DNA of 64,000 nt from Bacillus sp. B1-b2 (GTDB taxonomy: Bacteria; Bacillota; Bacilli; Bacillales; Cytobacillaceae), in the NCBI RefSeq assembly GCF_009183415.1, contig NZ_WEHU01000002.1, forward strand, positions 186,001-250,000, given 5' to 3'. Under the pieces are notes generated by a model, which was given only the letters and a program-made list of their open reading frames with translations, did no database searches and had not been told where the DNA came from. A program made the position numbers and the translations under genes. How positions within the stretch are numbered: the first letter of the stretch is position 1; every line of letters starts with the position of its first letter. Below are positions 58,863 through 64,000 of this stretch, piece after piece.

Positions 58863-59636
58863 ATCCAAAAATTCAACTACATCCCAATGGAAGATATTTA
58901 AGTAAGCTGCTCCTGCACCTTTACGTTGACCCAATTGGTTTGCATAAGAGAATGTATCTTCTAATAACTTCATAACAGGAACAACACCTGATGCTGCATT
59001 GTCGATTCCTTTTATTTGTTCATTACGAGCACGTAATTTAGAGAGATTTAAAGCAACTCCACCACCAATTTTAGATAACTGGCCAGATGTATTAATATTT
59101 TGGAAGATAGAGTTTAAGGAGTCGTCCATTTCTAATAAGAAACAAGAAACCATTTCCCCGCGGCGACTGCGACCTGCATTTAAGAAAGTAGGTGTTGCAG
59201 GTTGATAGCGTTGCTCAATCATAGCAATAGCTGTTCTTTTTGCCTTTTCAGCAGAACCTTGTCCTAAGAATAAAGCTACAATAATAATGCGGTCTTCATA
59301 TGTTTCTAAGTAAAATTTCTTATCATTTGATTTCAAAGCATAATCTTTATAAAACTTTGAAATAGCCATATAGGATTGAAATTTAAATTCGTAGTCATAA
59401 ACAGCTTTTGTGATTTCTTCTATCTCACTCAATTTGTATTGATCTAGAACCTCTGGGTAATAAAAATCTTCCTTCACCATATAAGTGAATCTTTCCTCGA
59501 CTGAATCAAAACGAATTAATTTTGGTTCAATCTCTGATACTAGAAATTCAGCAACTGCCTCTTTATCCTTTTCTAAACGGAAAAAGCCTTTTTCGTTAAG
59601 TTGAGTCACCTCATTGTTTAACTCTATATGTCTCAT
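58863..59636 (-). CDS. nrdE: nrdE exon 1 (N-terminal part with ATP-site and redox cysteine)
   Basis: 258 codons, residues 1-258 of spliced NrdE. It starts MRHIELNNEVTQLNEKGFF and ends VVEFLD at 58863. It contains PATPTFLNAGRSRRGEM, the redox C165 in VSCFLLEMDDS, and GGGVALNLSKLRA. Read through into the intron it would add five residues (KYTCPAA-like tail) and stop at 58839. With exons 2 and 3 the protein is 697 residues, close to the usual 700 of Bacillus NrdE. The start overlaps nrdI by 26 bases. Confidence 0.93.
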
Positions 59637-59997
59637 AATTTATTATTTGCACCCTTTCCTTAAGTGTCTTCACGTCTTCGGGCATACCGCTCATTTCGAA
59701 CTTATGCAGTATCGGTTTTCCATACATATTTGATATTTTATCGGCGCTAACCGCGAAGTTCTGTCCCCAGTTCCGATTTCCACTTGCCACTACACCTTGA
59801 AGCTGGTTGTGATTGGACTCTAGAAAATCTAGAGTAGTTTTCGGAACTTGTCCCATGCCAGTCGTGTACGTTAGAAGAATGTAAGGTTCATAGATTGTAA
59901 GTCCAGGGTACACCTCTTTTACTTGGTCCTCTGGTATGTCTAGTTTACGTACGAAACGGCGAACATTTCCTGTTTTACTGTCGAACACAATAAGCAA
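59611..59997 (-). CDS. nrdI: NrdI flavodoxin-like activator of class Ib ribonucleotide reductase
   Basis: A 128-residue flavodoxin-like protein that supplies the oxidant to build the Mn2-tyrosyl cofactor of NrdF. FDSKTGNVRRFVRKL is the FMN phosphate loop, TYTTGMGQVP the second FMN loop and GVVASGNRNWGQNFAVSADK the third, all diagnostic of NrdI. It starts at TTG 59997 behind GGAGGGA and is the first gene of nrdI-nrdE-nrdF. Confidence 0.94.
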   Translation of the reverse strand: MLIVFDSKTGNVRRFVRKLDIPEDQVKEVYPGLTIYEPYILLTYTTGMGQVPKTTLDFLESNHNQLQGVVASGNRNWGQNFAVSADKISNMYGKPILHKFEMSGMPEDVKTLKERVQIINYETYRVKQ

Positions 59998-60044
59998 AGC
60001 ACTTCCCTCCTTGGGGAATTTAAAATACTAACCACATACTTGGG

Positions 60045-60091
60045 ACACTAAATATAGAGCATCCTAATAATTCCGTCACAATATGTGGTGT
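60045..60091 (-). promoter_or_regulatory. Two NrdR boxes upstream of nrdI
   Basis: ACACTAAATATAGAGC (60045-60060) and TCACAATATGTGGTGT (60076-60091) match the NrdR consensus acaCwAtATaTwGtgt at 13 or so of 16 positions each. Their centres are 31 bp apart, three helical turns, the usual NrdR arrangement. Confidence 0.75.
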
Positions 60092-60521
60092 CTAAGGTAT
60101 ATATAACCCTATTTCTTACTCCTTAGTCAATAAAGTACGAAAGAAGTTTTTTGTCAAAGGAAATAGCTTGTAAATTACTAATAAAATTTACCCCAGTAAT
60201 GATAGGGTTTAATCAAACAGATGAGAGAATTTTTATGTTTTTTAGAAGGGTAAATGAAAATTTTTACATATAAAAAAACAGCAACTAACAGATTACTGAT
60301 AAAAAGGTGTGGACATTTCTATCAGTAGTCGAAGGAATAAATAGTAGCCGTTTCTTTTTTCTGAGCAAGTTTTTTACATTCTTACATCTTAATAAAAAAG
60401 AAGATGGTATGTAAATAGTTATTTAAAACTATTAAATTATTCTTTAGTCAATATCATACAAGAAGCTTTCATAAAGATATGCTAAGCTATTTTTAACAGG
60501 ACTGAAAGGAGTAATCTTAAC
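60092..60521. other. 430-base intergenic region with a large imperfect hairpin
   Basis: No gene is seen. AAACAGCAACTA (60276-60287) pairs with TAGTAGCCGTTT (60342-60353) at 10 of 12 positions, and TACTGATA (60294-60301) with TATCAGTA (60320-60327) perfectly inside it; CTTTTTTC follows. It may be a terminator or the body of an unannotated small RNA or decayed repeat. Confidence 0.45.
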
Positions 60522-61358
60522 ATGAATCAAGGAGAAAGAAAAGTTTGCTTCGATCATGAACTGCAAATCGAAGCGTATCATTTTCATGGAATCATGCAGA
60601 AGTTTCCTAATCACTTTCATGAATATTACGTCATTGGGTTTATTGAGAGTGGTCAAAGAAAAATGTCATGTAAGAATAAAGAGTACATTATTAATAGTGG
60701 TGATCTAATTTTTTTTAATCCTTTTGAAAATCATGCTTGTGAACAAATTGATAAAGAAACATTGGATTATCGATGTCTACATATAGAGCTAGAGGTTATG
60801 CAAAAAGTGGTTAAAGAGATAACTGGCAAAGAGGACACACCTATTTTTACAGATCCTGTTGTATTTGGCAGTGAGTATGCTCCTATGTTACGGCATCTTC
60901 ATGAAATGATTATGGATGAGGTAAGCGATTTTGAGAAAGAAGAAACATTTTATTTTTTAATAGATCAATTATTGGAGCAGTATGGAGAAATGGCAAAGGT
61001 GAATCAGCTAAATAAAACCGAGCAAAAAGTTGCAAGAGTTTGCAGATTTATTGATACACATTATGCAGAACCAATTTCTCTCACTGAATTAGTAGAAGTA
61101 AGTGATATGAATAAATACACATTATTAAGATCCTTTACACGTATTAGAGGAATCACTCCATATCGCTACTTGCAAACTGTACGTATTAATGAAGCAAAGA
61201 AATTGTTAGGTCTAGGAATGAAACCCTTAGAAGTGGCTATGCAGACTGGTTTTGTAGATCAAAGCCACTTCAGTAAGTTCTTTACTGACTTTATTGGGTT
61301 GCCTCCAGGACAATACAGAAATATTTATTTAGACAATAGGAAAGAAACCTATCTTTAA
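60522..61358 (+). CDS. AraC-family regulator with cupin sensor domain
   Basis: A 278-residue regulator. Residues 1-95 form a cupin arabinose-binding-like domain (HFHGIMQKFPNHFHEYYVIG, NSGDLIFFNPFENHACEQ). Residues 170-270 contain two helix-turn-helix motifs (ISLTELVEVSDMNKYTLLRS and KPLEVAMQTGFVDQSHFSKF, then the FTDFIGLPPGQYR signature). ATG 60522 behind GAAAGGAG. It is followed 15 bases later by an EamA exporter gene, its probable target and operon mate. Confidence 0.87.
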   Translation: MNQGERKVCFDHELQIEAYHFHGIMQKFPNHFHEYYVIGFIESGQRKMSCKNKEYIINSGDLIFFNPFENHACEQIDKETLDYRCLHIELEVMQKVVKEITGKEDTPIFTDPVVFGSEYAPMLRHLHEMIMDEVSDFEKEETFYFLIDQLLEQYGEMAKVNQLNKTEQKVARVCRFIDTHYAEPISLTELVEVSDMNKYTLLRSFTRIRGITPYRYLQTVRINEAKKLLGLGMKPLEVAMQTGFVDQSHFSKFFTDFIGLPPGQYRNIYLDNRKETYL

Positions 61359-61373
61359 AGGAAAGGAAAGTGT

Positions 61374-62294
61374 ATGGAAAATAAACTGAACATAGGGCAT
61401 TTTTCTGCCCTTATTACTATTATAATTTGGGGAACAACCTATATATCTACTAAAATCTTATTAACGGACCTTACTCCAATGGAGATTTTGTTTTTTCGCT
61501 TCTTTATTGGACTAATTGTTTTATGTGTTATCTATCCATATCGACTAAAAATAAGAGATAAGAAACACCATCTTTTATTCGCAAGTGCAGGATTATGTGG
61601 AGTAACGATGTATTATCTCTTAGAAAATATCGCCTTAACGTATACAATGGCATCTAATGTAGGAGTAATAAGTGCAATTGTTCCTTTTTTTACCGCTATT
61701 CTAACTTTTGTATATTTAAAAAATGAAGCCTTACATAGAAACTTCTTTATTGGCTTTATTGTAGCCCTTATAGGTATATTCCTTATTAGCTTTAATGGAA
61801 CAACGAAATTTGCTATGAATCCAATGGGGGATTTTCTAGCTATTATTGCTACACTTGTATGGGCTATTTATTCTGTTCTTTCAAAGAAAATTAGTGAATA
61901 TGGATATCATACGATACAAGCTACAAGACAAGTGTTTATTTATGGAATATTGTTTATGATTCCCATTTTATTTATTACTGATTTTCAGCTGAATATAGAA
62001 AGATTTGCGAATCCAGTTTATTTGTTTAATATCATCTACCTAGGCATAGGGGCATCTGCACTTTGCTTTGTTACTTGGAGTTTTGCTATTAAAAAGCTAG
62101 GAGCTATTAAAACTAGTGTTTATATTTATCTAGTACCTGTTATTACCGTTATTACGGCCATGATTGTATTACAGGAACCATTAACCTGGATGGCCGGTTT
62201 TGGAACACTGCTTACTTTAACAGGACTTTTGCTCTCGAAAAGGAAGAGTGAGGGTAAAAGAAAAAGTAAGGTAATGCAAAGTATGCCAGAATAA
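61374..62294 (+). CDS. EamA-family (DMT superfamily) exporter
   Basis: A 306-residue transporter with ten hydrophobic segments in two EamA repeats: ALITIIIWGTTYISTKILL with FLIPGIVL-type second helix in the first, and GDFLAIIATLVWAIYSVLSK in the second. The family exports amino acids or other metabolites. The substrate is unknown. ATG 61374 behind AAAGGAAAGG; the tail is basic (SKRKSEGKRKSK). Confidence 0.87.
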   Translation: MENKLNIGHFSALITIIIWGTTYISTKILLTDLTPMEILFFRFFIGLIVLCVIYPYRLKIRDKKHHLLFASAGLCGVTMYYLLENIALTYTMASNVGVISAIVPFFTAILTFVYLKNEALHRNFFIGFIVALIGIFLISFNGTTKFAMNPMGDFLAIIATLVWAIYSVLSKKISEYGYHTIQATRQVFIYGILFMIPILFITDFQLNIERFANPVYLFNIIYLGIGASALCFVTWSFAIKKLGAIKTSVYIYLVPVITVITAMIVLQEPLTWMAGFGTLLTLTGLLLSKRKSEGKRKSKVMQSMPE

Positions 62295-62324
62295 TAGGAA
62301 GAATATAATAGGTAGGAATAGGTA

Positions 62325-62350
62325 AAGCTCAGCACTAAATGCTGAGCTCT
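62325..62350. terminator. Bidirectional terminator
   Basis: AAGCTCAGCA and TGCTGAGCT form a stem with loop CTAAA between the convergent EamA and QorB-like genes. Confidence 0.8.
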
Positions 62351-62355
62351 CTTTA

Positions 62356-63207
62356 TTACACTAATTTAGCAATTCCTTCTTCCACTCTTGTAGCAGGTCT
62401 TCCAAGTAATTTCTCAAAATCATTACTTTCTATGTCTAGAGTACCTTCACGAATATCTTTTTGAATGTTTACTAACATTGGAATAATAAACTCTGGTACT
62501 CCTGCAGCTTTCATTACTTCTGCATAAGCATTGTCATCTACTTGTTGTACTTCCACTTCTTTATTAAGTGCTTTTCCAACTGCAGAAGCAATTTCTTCTT
62601 GAGTTAGTGGTTTACCAGAAAGCTCGTAAATCGTATTGTCATGGCCTTCACCAGCTAATACTGCAGCTGCAGCTTCTGCATAATCTTGTTGCAGAGCCCA
62701 ACCTACTTTACCACTCTCAGCTGAAGTAAACCACGGTGCACCAGCAATCACTCCTTGAATACTAGAAAGTTCATTTTCTAAATACCAGTTATTACGTAAG
62801 AAGGAGTATGGAATTCCTGTTTCTAAGATGGCTGTTTCTGTAGCCTTGTGTACTTCTGCTAAAGCATTTGTACTTTCTTGTGCATTAGCAATACTTGTAT
62901 AGGCAATGAATTTTACTCCAGCATGTTCAGCAGCTGAAATGGCGTTACCATGTTGTCTAATTCTTGTTTCTGTATCACCATCTGCAGAGATGATTAATAA
63001 GCGATCAATACCTGCAAATGCAGTATTTAATGATTCAGGTTGATCAAAGTTGCCTTGACGAACGTCTACTCCTTTGGCTTTTAAATCTTGTGCCTTTTCA
63101 GGTTCACGTACACTCACCGCAAGCTGTTCAGATGGTACCGTTTTTAATAATACTTGAATGATTTTAGATCCTAATTTACCTGTAGCTCCTGTAACTAATA
63201 ATTTCAT
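62356..63207 (-). CDS. NmrA-like NAD(P)-dependent quinone oxidoreductase (QorB-like)
   Basis: A 283-residue atypical SDR. The Rossmann start is LLVTGATGKLGSKIIQVLL (GxxGxxG) and VSVREPEKAQDL follows, a NADP-preferring arginine. FIAYTSIANAQESTNALAEVHK and SFLRNNWYLENEL are typical of the QorB/YtfG group, which reduces quinones with NADPH. ATG 63207 behind GGAGGAAAAA. It is divergent from an HxlR regulator with a cysteine near its N-terminus, the common arrangement for a redox- or quinone-controlled reductase. Confidence 0.88.
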   Translation of the reverse strand: MKLLVTGATGKLGSKIIQVLLKTVPSEQLAVSVREPEKAQDLKAKGVDVRQGNFDQPESLNTAFAGIDRLLIISADGDTETRIRQHGNAISAAEHAGVKFIAYTSIANAQESTNALAEVHKATETAILETGIPYSFLRNNWYLENELSSIQGVIAGAPWFTSAESGKVGWALQQDYAEAAAAVLAGEGHDNTIYELSGKPLTQEEIASAVGKALNKEVEVQQVDDNAYAEVMKAAGVPEFIIPMLVNIQKDIREGTLDIESNDFEKLLGRPATRVEEGIAKLV

Positions 63208-63289
63208 GAATTTTTCCTCCTTTTATTTTTCCCTTTTTTAGAATGAAGTATAGCTTTATAATATATTCATAGTAAAGAAAATAAAAGTA

Positions 63290-63305
63290 GTTATATTTTT
63301 ATAAC
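63290..63305. promoter_or_regulatory. Palindrome between QorB-like and HxlR genes
   Basis: GTTATA and TATAAC are perfect inverted arms around TTTT, 40 bases before the hxlR start, a candidate operator for both divergent genes. Confidence 0.5.
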
Positions 63306-63344
63306 ATAGTCACAAAAATAGTACCATGGAAAAGGAGAATGTAT

Positions 63345-63701
63345 ATGGCTCGGTTTATTATTCCGGAAAATTCTGATCAGAAGCAAGAGGAAGTAGGGTT
63401 TTGCCCTGTTACTTATACACAGAATTTGACTGCAGGAAGGTGGAAAATCATTATCTTGTGGCATTTAAGTAGGGGAACAAAAAGATTTAATGAAATGCAA
63501 AGACTGTTACCAGGAATATCAAAGGGAATACTAACAAGACAATTGAGAGAATTAGAAGGAGATGGGATGGTGCATAGGGAGGTATATAAAGAAGTACCTC
63601 CAAAGGTAGAGTATTCCTTAACTTCAAAGGGTATTAGTTTTATCCCCATTTTAGATATGATGGGAGAGTGGGGAAAAAGACATTATAAGACCGAAGAATA
63701 G
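63345..63701 (+). CDS. HxlR-family transcriptional regulator
   Basis: A 118-residue winged-helix regulator. ARFIIPENSDQ leads to C20 in GFCPVTYT, the conserved cysteine that makes HypR/YodB/QorR-type members sense oxidants or quinones. The DNA-binding part is WKIIILWHLSRGTKRFNEMQ, ISKGILTRQLRELEGDGMVH and the wing KEVPPKVEYSLTSKG. AAGGAGA six bases before ATG 63345 selects it over ATG 63339. It probably represses the divergent reductase gene and itself (inference). Confidence 0.88.
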   Translation: MARFIIPENSDQKQEEVGFCPVTYTQNLTAGRWKIIILWHLSRGTKRFNEMQRLLPGISKGILTRQLRELEGDGMVHREVYKEVPPKVEYSLTSKGISFIPILDMMGEWGKRHYKTEE

Positions 63702-63712
63702 CAGAAGGTATA

Positions 63713-64000
63713 TTATAATGAAGCTTTCGTTATCCATCTAGGAGCAATGATCACCTCGAATATCCCGATAGCTAAGAAGATTGGTTGAAAGATAGAGGAT
63801 AAGCCAATCATGATGATTTGGATAATGATCCAAGAACATAGAAAAGAACCGATAAGCTGTAGGGATAGGGAGAATTTTGAGTGATTGTATAGACAAAGAA
63901 TGAAAACAAGAAAGTGACCAATTCCAATCATGCTCAATAAGATAATACCAGGGATAAGGAAATCTTCGAATAAGCTACTAGGAAGTATGCTTGATTTCAT
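63713..64000 (-). CDS. Membrane protein, C-terminal part (cut by window end)
   Basis: At least 95 codons ending at TAA 63713. The frame runs off the window, so the ATG at 64000 may be internal or the start. Three or four hydrophobic segments are visible (PGIILLSMIGIGHFLVFILC, LQLIGSFLCSWIIIQIIMIG, PIFLAIGIFEVIIA). I do not recognise the family. It is convergent with the HxlR gene. Confidence 0.55.
   Translation of the reverse strand: MKSSILPSSLFEDFLIPGIILLSMIGIGHFLVFILCLYNHSKFSLSLQLIGSFLCSWIIIQIIMIGLSSIFQPIFLAIGIFEVIIAPRWITKASL

Noticed and set aside
56058-59636. Three separate truncated nrdE genes or pseudogenes
   Set aside because: The pieces are collinear, none duplicates or lacks residues, and both interruptions have group I intron splice-site and core features.
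60031-60045. ACCACATACTTGGGA as the first NrdR box
   Set aside because: It lies about 46 bp from the second box and fits the consensus less well than 60045-60060, which gives the normal 31-bp spacing.

Overview
The window looks like chromosomal DNA of a low-G+C, spore-forming Bacillaceae bacterium (Bacillus/Niallia-like). The reasons are the A+T-rich coding sequence, strong GGAGG-type ribosome binding sites, frequent TTG/GTG starts, CotF-type spore coat genes, and regulators and operators typical of Bacillus (PhoP, Fnr, FapR, Fur, NrdR, MarR/HxlR). I see no rRNA, tRNA, CRISPR array, insertion sequence or prophage. The only mobile DNA I can support is a pair of group I introns in nrdE, one carrying a GIY-YIG homing endonuclease gene.

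Layout. 1-3.9 kb: the end of an ABC importer operon (binding protein tail, permease) with an unrecognised protein and a CehA/McbA-type PHP metallohydrolase. 3.9-5.5 kb: decayed DNA with an ABC ATPase remnant and a frameshifted chemotaxis receptor. 5.7-14 kb: fabH behind a FapR-like box, the RNA helicase dbpA, an orphan sensor kinase, a MarR/PaiA locus divergent from a GNAT/YczE pair, and a MarR/monooxygenase/nitroreductase locus with repeated palindromic operators. 14.4-20.2 kb: a nitrite-ammonification operon (nirB, nirD, nasF-type, sirB, nirC) behind a perfect Fnr-type palindrome. 20.4-24.7 kb: the pst-phoU phosphate uptake operon behind an 11-bp-phased PhoP box. 25-27.6 kb: an EgtU-type ABC importer with permease and binding domain fused.

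27.7-39.5 kb: accessory genes. These include a Mef-type macrolide efflux gene preceded by a 14-codon leader peptide with the RLR arrest motif and an intrinsic terminator (an attenuator), a Fur-box-linked siderophore-type esterase, a lone MprF-like synthase domain with GtrA, a frameshifted methyltransferase, a 20-bp-period non-coding repeat array, two CotF-type spore coat genes and a MetNIQ-type importer. 39.7-55 kb: aldo/keto reductase, a fabF paralogue divergent from an MmyB-like regulator, a paired SMR exporter with a TetR regulator, a second sliding clamp (DnaN paralogue), small enzymes, a DHA2 MFS exporter with its TetR regulator, and a CysJ-like reductase lacking its flavodoxin domain.

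55-60 kb: nrdI-nrdE-nrdF (class Ib ribonucleotide reductase) on the minus strand behind two NrdR boxes. nrdE is split into three exons by two group I introns. Removing both gives one uninterrupted 697-residue protein, and the second intron lies directly after the thiyl-radical cysteine codon. 60-64 kb: an AraC regulator with an EamA exporter, a QorB-like reductase divergent from an HxlR regulator, and a partial membrane protein at the edge.
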